Part shown: positions 1-5,809 of the stretch, one piece after another
How positions within the stretch are numbered: the stretch's first letter is position 1
Layout: each line of letters begins with the position of its first letter
Source: an uncultured Bacteroidota bacterium
GTDB lineage: Bacteria > Bacteroidota > Bacteroidia > Chitinophagales > Chitinophagaceae
Direction of reading: 5' to 3'
Length of the DNA stretch: 6,168 nucleotides
NCBI GenBank assembly: GCA_903851455.1
Contig: CAINOM010000389.1
Location: 1-6,168, forward strand
Notes under the pieces: generated by a model
The model's database searches: none
Told to the model about the DNA's origin: nothing
What the model saw: the letters and a program-made list of their open reading frames with translations, nothing else
Translations under genes and position numbers: made by a program

Positions 1-333
1 ATATGTGTATATGGTATTACTGATGAGCGAGGCATAGTGAAGTGCGGTATTGAAAAGGCATGGAAAGAAGGCAAAGTGAATTTCCGCAAGCCCATATCGT
101 GTCATTTGTTTCCCATACGCATCATCTCCCATCCCGGCTACGAAGCCGTTAATTATGAACCGCGCGAAACGCTGTGCAAGCCTGCCTGCAAACTGGGTAA
201 GTCTTTAAAAGTGCCGGTTTACGTATTCCTCAAAGACGCGATCATCCGCAAATACGGAGATGAGTTTTATGATATGCTGGATGCTGTGGCCGGTAAAATG
301 AAAAGCGATAAAGAGAAGGCCAGGAACAAATAA
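1..333 (+). CDS. DUF3109 family protein, 3' part (5' end outside window)
   Basis: The reading frame is open from base 1 and ends in TAA at 331-333, giving 110 visible residues, so the true start lies to the left; the GTG at 37 is an internal Val. The visible part matches the Cys-rich C-terminal half of DUF3109, a Bacteroidota family of unknown function with probable metal-binding cysteines. Seen: ICVYG at residue 1, VKCGIEKAW at 13, KPISCHLFPIR at 30, then ETLCKPACKLGK and VPVYVFLKDAIIRKYG. Five cysteines are visible, at residues 2, 15, 34, 59 and 63. The tail is highly charged and rich in Lys. The gene converges on asd with only 16 bp between the stops and no clear terminator hairpin. The family call is strong; the biochemical role is unknown. 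Confidence 0.85.
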   Translation: MCVYGITDERGIVKCGIEKAWKEGKVNFRKPISCHLFPIRIISHPGYEAVNYEPRETLCKPACKLGKSLKVPVYVFLKDAIIRKYGDEFYDMLDAVAGKMKSDKEKARNK

Positions 334-349
334 CAACGACCAAGACTGA

Positions 350-1339
350 TCAGATCCATCCTTTGTTATGCAGCAACTTTGCGATCTGCACGGCATTGGT
401 AGCCGCGCCCTTCCTGAGGTTGTCTGATACGATCCAGCAGTTCAGTGTATTATCCTGCGAATAGTCTTTCCTGATACGGCCCACGAAAACCTCGTCCTTA
501 CCTTCGGCATCTATTGGCATAGGATAGCCATTCATTGACGGATTGTCCACGACAACTATGCCCGAATGATTTGATAGGAGCTCTTTAATATCAGACTCAT
601 GAAAGTCTTTTTTTAGTTCAATGTTTACGCTTTCACTATGCCCGCCAACTACCGGCACTCGCACTGTTGTAGCGGTCACACGTATGCTATCATCGCCCAT
701 GATCTTGCAGGTCTCTTCCACCATCTTTATTTCTTCTTTTGTGTAGCCATTCTCCAGGAAGACGTCTATGTGGGGTATCACATTCAGGTCTATCTGGTGC
801 GGGTATACTTTATGTTCTTTGCTGCCGGCGCGCTGTTCCATAAGTTCTTTTACGGCCTTTTGCCCGGTGCCGCTCACCGATTGGTAAGTACTCACCACTA
901 CGCGCCTGATCCCGTATTTTATATGGATGGGATTCAATACCATTACCATCTGTATCGTGGAGCAGTTTGGGTTGGCAATGATCATATCGGATTCGGTAAG
1001 TACGTGGCCATTTACCTCCGGCACCACAAGTTTTATGTCGTCGTGCATGCGCCAGGCTGATGAATTATCTACAACCCGGCAACCGGCAGCGGCGAATTTA
1101 GGTGCCAGCTGCAGTGAAAGGGTCCCGCCAGCGGAGAACAGGGCCAGAGCCGGCTTCATAGCAATAGCTGTATCCGCGCTCACAACAGCATATTCCTTTC
1201 CTTTAAAAACAACCTTACTGCCCACAGATCTTTCCGACGCCACAGGGATCAACTCTGTGACAGGAAAATCTCTTTCTTCCAGTATTTTCAGCATTGTGCT
1301 ACCGACGAGGCCTGTGGCCCCTACTACCGCTACTTTCAT
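350..1339 (-). CDS. asd: Aspartate-semialdehyde dehydrogenase
   Basis: The enzyme reduces L-aspartyl-4-phosphate to L-aspartate 4-semialdehyde with NADPH, in the cytoplasm. This is the branch point to lysine, diaminopimelate, threonine and methionine. The protein has 329 residues, normal for the family. The N-terminal Rossmann loop GATGLVGSTM is at residues 7-16. The catalytic Cys is C126 in NPNCST, SVSGTGQ lies at 154-160, and the acid/base His is H234 in VGGHSES. The C-terminal helix NLRKGAATNAVQIA is typical. I chose the ATG at 1339, giving MKVAVVGATG, because the frame's upstream ATG at 1402 would add 21 residues that do not fit the family and would run through the divergent promoter region. 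A TACTTTTG box ends 5 nt before this ATG. The gene is convergent with the DUF3109 gene and divergent from the ABC exporter. All key residues are present. Confidence 0.96.
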   Translation of the reverse strand: MKVAVVGATGLVGSTMLKILEERDFPVTELIPVASERSVGSKVVFKGKEYAVVSADTAIAMKPALALFSAGGTLSLQLAPKFAAAGCRVVDNSSAWRMHDDIKLVVPEVNGHVLTESDMIIANPNCSTIQMVMVLNPIHIKYGIRRVVVSTYQSVSGTGQKAVKELMEQRAGSKEHKVYPHQIDLNVIPHIDVFLENGYTKEEIKMVEETCKIMGDDSIRVTATTVRVPVVGGHSESVNIELKKDFHESDIKELLSNHSGIVVVDNPSMNGYPMPIDAEGKDEVFVGRIRKDYSQDNTLNCWIVSDNLRKGAATNAVQIAKLLHNKGWI

Positions 1340-1344
1340 TGGCT

Positions 1345-1352
1345 CAAAAGTA
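1345..1352 (-). promoter_or_regulatory. Candidate -7 box of asd (TACTTTTG)
   Basis: Read on the minus strand the bases are TACTTTTG, a full match to the Bacteroidota primary-sigma consensus TAnnTTTG. It ends 5 nt before the asd ATG, so transcription would begin at or very near the start codon. A TTG (1376-1378, minus strand) lies 23 nt upstream of the box and could be the -33 element, though this is a little farther than usual. The promoter call is inferred from consensus and position only. Confidence 0.55.
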
Positions 1353-1391
1353 ACAAGAACAAAAGAATTTCCTGCCAATAAAAAATACCCC

Positions 1392-1399
1392 GACATTTG
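1392..1399 (+). promoter_or_regulatory. Candidate -7 box of the ABC exporter gene (GACATTTG)
   Basis: GACATTTG matches the Bacteroidota consensus TAnnTTTG at all but its first position. It ends 5 nt before the ATG at 1405, the same spacing as at asd on the opposite strand. No clear -33 TTG is seen 17-23 nt upstream. The 65-bp region 1340-1404 would thus hold two back-to-back promoters. Confidence 0.4.
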
Positions 1400-1404
1400 C
1401 ATCC

Positions 1405-3156
1405 ATGAAGAACCTGGGTTCGCTGAATAAATATTTTGTTAAGTATAAATGGCGGTTGCTGCTGGGTTTATTGTTTGTGGCTATATCCAGCAAATTTGCC
1501 GAGTTGCCGGGGAGCGTGGTTCGTGATATTTTGAATGAAGTGCAGGCGATGCTTAAGGACAAAACGCCGGGCACAGATAACTCAGCTATCATTTCACATG
1601 TAGTTACCGGGGGTATTATATTGCTGGGGCTGGCATTGCTGCGCGGCTTGTTCATGTTCATGATGCGGCAAACGATAATTGTAATGTCGCGGCATATAGA
1701 ATATGACCAGAAGAATGAGATATACAGGCATTACCAGGCGCTGAATACGCATTTTTACAAAGCCCACTTCACCGGGGATTTGATGAACCGCATTTCGGAA
1801 GATGTATCGCGTGTGCGCATGTATACCGGGCCGTCCATCATGTATTTCTCATCAGTGGTTTTTCTTACGATTTTCTGCATTGTAGATATGCTCAGGGTAA
1901 ACGTGATGCTCACGCTATGTGTGGTTGCCCCGCTGCCGCTGCTGGCGCTTTCCATTTTCTATGTGAACAAGATCATTTTTCAAAAGAGCGGAAAGATAGG
2001 TGCACAGCTTTCGCTGCTCACTACTACTGCGCAGGAATCATATTCCGGTGTGCGGGTAGTGAAGTCTTTCGTGCAGGAAAAGAACATGATGCGCTTCTTT
2101 GAGGCCAACTCTGAAGAATATCGCAAAAGCACCATCAACCTGTCCCTGACCGAGGCGGTATATTTTCCCGCTATGAATCTTTTCATAGGGCTGAGCATGA
2201 TCGGCACCATACTTATTGGTGGCTACTTTGCCATAAAGGGCCAGATAACCACCGGCAACATTGCCGAGTTTGTTATTTATATCAACATACTCATGTTCCC
2301 CATTTCCAGTATAGGCATGGTGGCCAGTATGACCCAGCGAGCAGGCGCCTCGCAAAAAAGGATCGATGAATTCCTGCATACGGAGCCGGAGATAAAAACA
2401 TCACCCAATGCGGTAAGTAATGTACCACAGGGGGCAGTCTCTTTCAATGACCTGACGTTCACTTATCCGCATACGGGAATTACCGCATTGCAGCATTTTT
2501 CACTCAATGTTAAAGCCGGGCAGAAGGTTGCGATAATAGGTAAGACCGGTGCTGGTAAATCGACCATAGCTCAATTACTGCTGCGCATGTATGACGTTAC
2601 CAGCGGAGCGTTATTGCTGGACGGTATCAATATTAAGAACTACGACCTGCACCAACTGCGCAAGGGCATTGCCTATGCGCCACAGGAAGCCTATCTTTTT
2701 TCCGACACTATTTTCAACAACATAAAATTTGGCAAGGACAATGCGACGCCCGAAGAGGTAAAAGAAGCCGCGCGCATGGCCGATCTGGATAAGGACATCA
2801 TGTCTTTCCCTAAGGCTTATGAGACCATGATAGGGGAGCGCGGTGTGATGCTTTCCGGCGGGCAAAAACAGCGTATGGTGCTGGCGCGGGCTATTCTTAA
2901 GAACAGCAACATATTGTTGCTCGATGAGTGCCTCTCAGCTGTAGATACGCAAACCGAAAAAACCATATTGGCCAACCTGCAGGATTACCTGAAAAGCAAA
3001 ACAACATTCGTTATCACCCACCGCATATTCACCAGCTGGATCTTCGACCAGATCATCATCCTGGATAATGGAACCATAGCCGAGCAGGGAACACATGAAC
3101 AGCTGATGGCGCTCGATGGCCGCTACGCAAAGCTATACAGGCACCAGACCGGGTAA
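1405..3156 (+). CDS. ABC exporter half-transporter (fused membrane and ATPase domains)
   Basis: A 583-residue half-transporter in the inner membrane that works as a dimer and uses ATP to export a hydrophobic substrate, which cannot be predicted from sequence. The N-terminal type-I exporter membrane domain has about six helices (roughly residues 16-36, 65-88, 145-163, 165-188, 252-275, 285-305). The nucleotide-binding domain follows from about 345: Walker A GKTGAGKST 379-387, Q-loop Q427, signature LSGGQ 483-487, Walker B ILLLDE 503-508 with catalytic E508, D-loop SAVD 511-514, and switch His H539. All ATPase residues are present, so it could act as a homodimer. The text after Walker B (CLSAVDTQTE) resembles the MdlA/YheI/BmrC branch more than the MsbA form ATSALD. 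No partner half-transporter lies next to it. The ATG at 1405 begins 5 nt after a -7-like box, and the N-terminus looks complete. Lipid or drug export are both possible. Confidence 0.93.
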   Translation: MKNLGSLNKYFVKYKWRLLLGLLFVAISSKFAELPGSVVRDILNEVQAMLKDKTPGTDNSAIISHVVTGGIILLGLALLRGLFMFMMRQTIIVMSRHIEYDQKNEIYRHYQALNTHFYKAHFTGDLMNRISEDVSRVRMYTGPSIMYFSSVVFLTIFCIVDMLRVNVMLTLCVVAPLPLLALSIFYVNKIIFQKSGKIGAQLSLLTTTAQESYSGVRVVKSFVQEKNMMRFFEANSEEYRKSTINLSLTEAVYFPAMNLFIGLSMIGTILIGGYFAIKGQITTGNIAEFVIYINILMFPISSIGMVASMTQRAGASQKRIDEFLHTEPEIKTSPNAVSNVPQGAVSFNDLTFTYPHTGITALQHFSLNVKAGQKVAIIGKTGAGKSTIAQLLLRMYDVTSGALLLDGINIKNYDLHQLRKGIAYAPQEAYLFSDTIFNNIKFGKDNATPEEVKEAARMADLDKDIMSFPKAYETMIGERGVMLSGGQKQRMVLARAILKNSNILLLDECLSAVDTQTEKTILANLQDYLKSKTTFVITHRIFTSWIFDQIIILDNGTIAEQGTHEQLMALDGRYAKLYRHQTG

Positions 3157-3163
3157 CAATCTG

Positions 3164-3181
3164 TCCCGATAGCTGTCGGAA
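3164..3181. repeat. Imperfect palindrome centred on AGCT (CCGATAGCTGTCGG core)
   Basis: The 14-bp core at 3166-3179 is a palindrome with a single mismatched pair, which would be G-U in RNA; an outer T-A pair at 3164/3181 extends it past one more mismatch. It starts 7 nt after the ABC exporter stop. It looks like the CCGATAGCTATCGG-type palindromes I recall as recurrent between genes in Bacteroidota, so it may be a dispersed repeat copy. It could also shape the exporter mRNA 3' end, but no U-tract follows it directly. Confidence 0.45.
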
Positions 3182-3199
3182 TGAAGATGTAAAAATTAT

Positions 3200-3207
3200 T
3201 ACTTTAG
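3200..3207 (+). promoter_or_regulatory. Weak candidate -7 box before the TMEM175 remnant (TACTTTAG)
   Basis: TACTTTAG matches TAnnTTTG at 7 of 8 positions and lies 14 nt before the ATG at 3222. It is also part of a 12-bp palindrome, TTACTTTAGTAA (3199-3210). No -33 element is evident. If active, it would now transcribe into the antisense strand of the HEPN remnant. Confidence 0.22.
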
Positions 3208-3221
3208 TAAAAACTATTGTC

Positions 3222-3404
3222 ATGATCTTCAGACGGGCCGGTAAAGAAGGAAAGACTAAAAAAGAGGAAAAAGATATTATGTCCTGGCGAGGCCACGAAG
3301 TGACCCGTATTGAAGCCTTTAGTGATGCGGTATTTGGTTTTGCGATCACACTGCTTGTTGTTTCCCTGGAAGTGCCAAAGAACTTTGGAGCGCTTACTGT
3401 TGCC
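3222..3404 (+). pseudogene. TMEM175/DUF1211-type potassium channel, 5' fragment
   Basis: Only the first segment of a TMEM175-family gene remains. These proteins are membrane potassium channels of about 200 residues in bacteria. The family hallmark RxxxFSD is present as RIEAFSDAV (residues 29-37 from the ATG at 3222), followed by most of the first helix, FGFAITLLVVSLEVP (38-52). Similarity ends near residue 58 (base 3395); the other helices are missing. The frame continues to a TGA... class stop at 3534-3536 (TAA), but those residues are merely the antisense reading of the HEPN remnant and carry no channel sequence. The first ~20 residues are Lys/Glu-rich; the ATG at 3279 (MSWRGHEV) is an alternative start closer to the usual family N-terminus. 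A functional channel is very unlikely. The loss looks like a deletion with its endpoint between about 3396 and 3407. Confidence 0.8.
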
Positions 3405-3575
3405 CGGAAGGCGATGGGCCGCTTCTCCAATTATTTCAAAATTCCGAATAACAGCATCGATCGTTTTTTTGTCAGAAGCAAATTTTTCAAAGGACAGGTC
3501 GCTCGTGTATCTAACGATTTTCTCAGCACTCTGTAAAATGTCTTCCAGTCATAATTTCGGACTTCGTTTAGACAT
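3404..3575 (-). pseudogene. HEPN-domain (DUF86/HepT-like) toxin remnant
   Basis: Reading the minus strand from the ATG at 3575 gives MSKRSPKL, then TGA (3551-3549, codon 9), then LEDILQSAEKIVRY, LSFEKFASD, KTIDAVIRNFEIIGEAAHRLP. This is the conserved N-terminal half of the DUF86/HepT family, about 110 residues when intact, the RNase-type toxin partner of minimal nucleotidyltransferases. Similarity stops at RLP (codon 57, base 3405). The following codons in frame (GNSKRSKVLWHFQG) are antisense to the TMEM175 fragment. The C-terminal half with the RxxxxHxY catalytic and AMPylated motif is gone. The ATG overlaps the antitoxin stop by 8 nt, the usual coupled operon layout, which supports this pairing. 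The gene is doubly broken, by a nonsense codon and a 3' deletion, so it cannot encode an active toxin. Confidence 0.8.
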
Positions 3576-3858
3576 AAACAATTTCAGATTCAATTGCCCT
3601 GAAATATCCGGGTTTTATCCCCGCTTTGGAAACAAGGTCAACCTTCCTGTTCAATAAAGATTCGATCTCGTTTGCCAGATCAATAAATTCGATACCTATA
3701 GGCTCGCTGAAATCAACAACGATATCAATATCGCTTTCATTTGTAAAATCATTTCTGACTACAGAACCAAATAAACCTATAGAGCGGACATGATATTTCA
3801 ATATCAACTCGGGTTTTATCTGTTTAAGCTTATTCTGTATTGCAGATAATATTTGCAT
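3568..3858 (-). CDS. Minimal nucleotidyltransferase, MntA-type antitoxin
   Basis: A 96-residue minimal nucleotidyltransferase. In the MntA-HepT type VII systems, such proteins neutralise the HEPN toxin by adding AMP to a tyrosine near its active site. The fold signature is complete: GLFGSVVR at 28-35 with G31-S32, SDIDIVV at 42-48 giving the metal-binding pair D43 and D45, and the third acidic residue D74 in RKVDLV. The usual C-terminus (FRAIESEIVYV) is present, so the protein looks intact. The stop overlaps the start of the broken HEPN gene by 8 nt. With its toxin truncated, it is an orphan, perhaps acting on another HEPN protein or simply not yet decayed. The region is visibly richer in A+T than asd or rsmI, consistent with acquired DNA. 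It starts 38 bp after the rsmI stop on the same strand. Confidence 0.88.
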   Translation of the reverse strand: MQILSAIQNKLKQIKPELILKYHVRSIGLFGSVVRNDFTNESDIDIVVDFSEPIGIEFIDLANEIESLLNRKVDLVSKAGIKPGYFRAIESEIVYV

Positions 3859-3862
3859 ATTG

Positions 3863-3870
3863 TAAAGATA
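3863..3870 (-). promoter_or_regulatory. Candidate -7 box of the antitoxin gene (TATCTTTA)
   Basis: On the minus strand TATCTTTA matches TAnnTTTG at 7 of 8 positions and ends 4 nt before the ATG at 3858. No TTG is seen in the expected -33 window, and the area is A+T-rich, so a chance match is quite possible. If real, the toxin-antitoxin remnant has its own promoter rather than relying on read-through from rsmI. Confidence 0.28.
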
Positions 3871-3896
3871 TGCTATTTAATATTTGTCGTTTTAGC

Positions 3897-4598
3897 CTAT
3901 TCTTCTTCACGGTCTTTCTTGCTCCTCGAAGTATCTTTCCCTTCTATCACGATCACTATCTCGCCCTTAGGCGGATGTAGCTCGTAATGCGCCGCCAGTG
4001 CGGCAAGGGTGTTGTTATTTGTTTCTTCAAACATTTTGGTGAGCTCGCGGCATACGGCACCCTGGCGCTCTGCACCAAAGTAAGTGGCCAGCTCATGTAG
4101 CGTTTTTACGAGCCGATGTGGAGACTCATACAATATAACGGTGCGCTCTTCTTCTGCCAGCATCTTCAGCATCGTTTGCCTGCCCTTTTTGAGCGGCAGG
4201 AAGCCTTCAAAAACAAACCGGTTTGATGGTATACCTGACTGTACCAACGCAGGTACAAAAGCAGTAGCGCCCGGCAGGCATTCCACCTTTATGTTTTGAC
4301 GGATGCATTCGCGTACCAATAAGAAACCCGGATCAGAAATACCCGGGGTGCCGGCATCCGTTATCAGCGCAAAGCTTTTGCCGGCAGCAAGTTGCTCTAT
4401 AAGATGAGGCAATACCTTGTGCTCGTTATGAGCATGGTAGGGTGTGAGCGGCTTCTGGATGTTGTAATGCCGCATCAGTACGCTGCTGGTGCGCGTGTCT
4501 TCGCATAATACCACGTCCACCTGCTTCAGCACCTCAACGGCCCGATAGGTGATGTCTCCAAGATTGCCGATCGGCGATGGTATTAAGTAGAGGCGCAA
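3897..4598 (-). CDS. rsmI: 16S rRNA (cytidine-1402 2'-O)-methyltransferase
   Basis: RsmI uses S-adenosylmethionine to methylate the 2'-OH of C1402 in the decoding centre of 16S rRNA. The 233 residues show the tetrapyrrole-methylase-like fold: LYLIPSPIGNLGDIT at 3-17, CEDTRTS at 32-38, ITDAGTPGISDPG at 79-91, the LPGATA loop at 108-113, FEGFLP at 130-135, YESPHR at 157-162, CRELTK at 183-188, and GEIVIVIEG at 212-220. It ends in a charged tail (SRSKKDREEE). It is shorter than the E. coli protein (about 286), as is usual in Bacteroidota. I chose a TTG start at 4598 (MRLYLIPSP); the only in-frame ATG, at 4721, would add 41 residues encoded by the repeat-rich spacer and absent from the family. 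No Shine-Dalgarno sequence is seen, and GAACTTTG, a -7-like box, overlaps the TTG itself, so the exact start is less certain than the function. Confidence 0.93.
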   Translation of the reverse strand: MRLYLIPSPIGNLGDITYRAVEVLKQVDVVLCEDTRTSSVLMRHYNIQKPLTPYHAHNEHKVLPHLIEQLAAGKSFALITDAGTPGISDPGFLLVRECIRQNIKVECLPGATAFVPALVQSGIPSNRFVFEGFLPLKKGRQTMLKMLAEEERTVILYESPHRLVKTLHELATYFGAERQGAVCRELTKMFEETNNNTLAALAAHYELHPPKGEIVIVIEGKDTSRSKKDREEE

Positions 4599-4617
4599 AG
4601 TTCCGAATTTGAAAATG

Positions 4618-4646
4618 CCCGCCCGGCTGAATGCCGTTCGGACGGG
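4618..4646. repeat. GC-rich hairpin upstream of rsmI
   Basis: CCCGCCCG (4618-4625) and CGGACGGG (4639-4646) form an 8-bp stem with one mismatch around a 13-nt loop. On the minus strand the stem is followed by CATTTTC, a poor T-tract. It may therefore be a weak terminator for pssA-purS transcripts or a structured rsmI leader, 20 nt before the rsmI start. It stands out as a GC block inside an A+T-rich spacer. Function is inferred only from structure. Confidence 0.4.
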
Positions 4647-4652
4647 TGAAAA

Positions 4653-4733
4653 TTTGGAAATTTGAAAAAGGCAAAAGACAAAAGGATCAGAAACAACAAC
4701 GATCCAAATTCCAAAGGACAAATTCCCAATTCC
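4653..4733. repeat. Inverted and degenerate AAATTCC repeats in the purS-rsmI spacer
   Basis: TTTGGAAATTTG (4653-4664) can pair with CAAATTCCAAA (4705-4715) with one bulged base. Inside it, GGATC (4684-4688) pairs with GATCC (4701-4705) around a 12-nt loop; the two pairings share base 4705. AAATTCC or AATTCC also recurs directly at 4706, 4720 and 4728. Together with the GC-rich hairpin this fills the 142-bp gap (4599-4740), which holds no plausible gene. The minus-strand hairpin at 4684-4705 is followed by TTTTGTCTTTTG, so it could end the purS transcript. It may equally be a decayed dispersed repeat. Confidence 0.4.
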
Positions 4734-4740
4734 AAAAAAA

Positions 4741-4992
4741 CTATCCTTCCGCCAGGGTCACATCAAATGCTTCCATCACCTGGTTGGCAAGTAATTTTTT
4801 GCAGGCTTCGCGTGCCATTTGTTCGGCTTCGTCTTTTGAAGCAGCTTCGAGTTGCAGCGTAATGTGCTTGCCTATGCGCACCTCGTTAATGTTGGTCAGT
4901 CCCAGGTTGTGCAGGCTGTTGTTTACGGCCTTGCCCTGTGGGTCCAGCAATTCTTTCAGCGGCATTACGTTGATGTGTGCAGTATATTTCAT
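4741..4992 (-). CDS. purS: Phosphoribosylformylglycinamidine synthase subunit PurS
   Basis: PurS is the small scaffold subunit that joins PurL and the glutaminase PurQ into the FGAM synthase complex, which carries out the fourth step of purine synthesis in the cytoplasm. The product has 83 residues, the usual PurS length. The conserved stretch LLDPQGKAVNNSLHNLG (15-31) is followed by VRIGKHITLQL (38-48) and the C-terminal helix and strand (ACKKLLANQVMEAFDVTL). Its presence implies a separate short PurL and PurQ elsewhere instead of the single long PurL of some Bacteroidota. The ATG at 4992 lies 20 bp after the pssA stop, with no promoter-like box between, so the two are probably co-transcribed. 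There is no purine gene beside it in this window. Confidence 0.92.
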   Translation of the reverse strand: MKYTAHINVMPLKELLDPQGKAVNNSLHNLGLTNINEVRIGKHITLQLEAASKDEAEQMAREACKKLLANQVMEAFDVTLAEG

Positions 4993-5012
4993 AAAAATTC
5001 AGAAAGTTTTAT

Positions 5013-5804
5013 TTAACTAATTTCATTGCTTGTCTCGGGTTGCTTGTAGATGAACGACAACAATACGTAAACAATAAATGCAAGTGGTATAGCAGCTACG
5101 CTCAAGAACAGCCAGGATACCACGCCAACGAGCAGTACTACAAGCTGCGGCCACATGGTACCTATGCTCCACTTTGATGGTATCATCTTAATAAATTTGA
5201 CTCCAGACACCATGAGCCAGCACACCAGTGCTATGACCAGGTACAGCACCCACTTATTCTGGAAGTAGCTGGATATGTTATAGGGATTGTACCACAATAT
5301 CAGCGGGAACGAGCCAACGAAAATACCAACAGCCGGCACCGGCATGCCTACAAAGTAATTTTTTTGCTTGTCGCTGGTGATGTTGAACTTAGCAAGCCGC
5401 AATGCAGCAAAACAAGCCACCAGAAATGCCGGCGCCATACCGATCATACTGACGTCAAATGCGTTCTTCTCGCCCATCAATGCGTCCCACAACAGTTTAA
5501 AAAGAATAACCGATGGAGCAACGCCAAACGAAACAACGTCGGCCAGGGAGTCAAGGTCTTTACCGATAGGGGAGAATACTTTTAGCGCCCTGGCCACCAT
5601 GCCGTCCAGCATATCGCAGATAGCGGCTATGCCTATGAAGATGCTGCCCAGGTACATTTGTTCTGCTCCATGTATCCAGCGCCAGCTGGGCACACCACCT
5701 GTTGTATTAACGCTGGTATAGGGCTGTGCAGTAAGTATATATGCTATAGCAATGCAGCCGCAAAATAAATTGGCCAGCGTCAGCAGGTTAGGCAAATGCT
5801 TCAT
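5013..5804 (-). CDS. pssA: CDP-diacylglycerol--serine O-phosphatidyltransferase
   Basis: An integral membrane enzyme that transfers phosphatidyl from CDP-diacylglycerol to L-serine, giving phosphatidylserine, the precursor of phosphatidylethanolamine. The CDP-alcohol phosphotransferase signature is complete: D64 and D67 lead into DG at 67-68, AR at 71-72, then G81, D85 and D89 with the exact DGxxAR(x8)GxxxDxxxD spacing. The 263-residue protein has about eight hydrophobic segments (near 8-25, 50-64, 92-107, 122-137, 153-172, 185-205, 217-235, 237-253). The N-terminal KHLPNLLTLANLFCGC is typical of the short, multi-spanning PssA type found in Bacillus and Bacteroidota, as opposed to the E. coli PLD-type enzyme. 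The ATG at 5804 is preceded by a perfect -7 box. It probably forms an operon with purS, with no obvious metabolic link. Confidence 0.95.
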   Translation of the reverse strand: MKHLPNLLTLANLFCGCIAIAYILTAQPYTSVNTTGGVPSWRWIHGAEQMYLGSIFIGIAAICDMLDGMVARALKVFSPIGKDLDSLADVVSFGVAPSVILFKLLWDALMGEKNAFDVSMIGMAPAFLVACFAALRLAKFNITSDKQKNYFVGMPVPAVGIFVGSFPLILWYNPYNISSYFQNKWVLYLVIALVCWLMVSGVKFIKMIPSKWSIGTMWPQLVVLLVGVVSWLFLSVAAIPLAFIVYVLLSFIYKQPETSNEIS

Positions 5805-5809
5805 TGTGG

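Noticed and set aside
346..353. CTGATCAG palindrome between the convergent stops as a terminator
   Set aside because: Only 4-bp arms with no loop space or T-tract, and it overlaps the asd stop codon; too weak to call.
1340..1402. N-terminal extension of asd to an ATG at 1402
   Set aside because: The added 21 residues precede a canonical MKVAVVGATG start and would cover the divergent promoter boxes.
638..1430. Plus-strand ORFs of 140 and 167 codons opposite asd
   Set aside because: They are antisense shadows of a well-supported enzyme gene, with no family features of their own.
2038..2865. Minus-strand ORFs of 84-113 codons inside the ABC exporter
   Set aside because: They overlap the conserved membrane and ATPase coding sequence and show no recognisable domains.
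3222..3536. A complete 104-residue membrane protein gene on the plus strand
   Set aside because: Only the first ~58 codons resemble TMEM175; the rest is antisense to recognisable HEPN-family sequence, so it is a chimeric remnant.
3549..3551. TGA in the HEPN frame read as a recoded (selenocysteine-type) codon
   Set aside because: The position is not a catalytic site, no dedicated stem-loop was evident, and the gene is also truncated, so a plain nonsense mutation is more likely.
4599..4721. N-terminal extension of rsmI to the ATG at 4721
   Set aside because: The extra 41 residues are translated from hairpin and AAATTCC-repeat spacer and have no place in the RsmI family.
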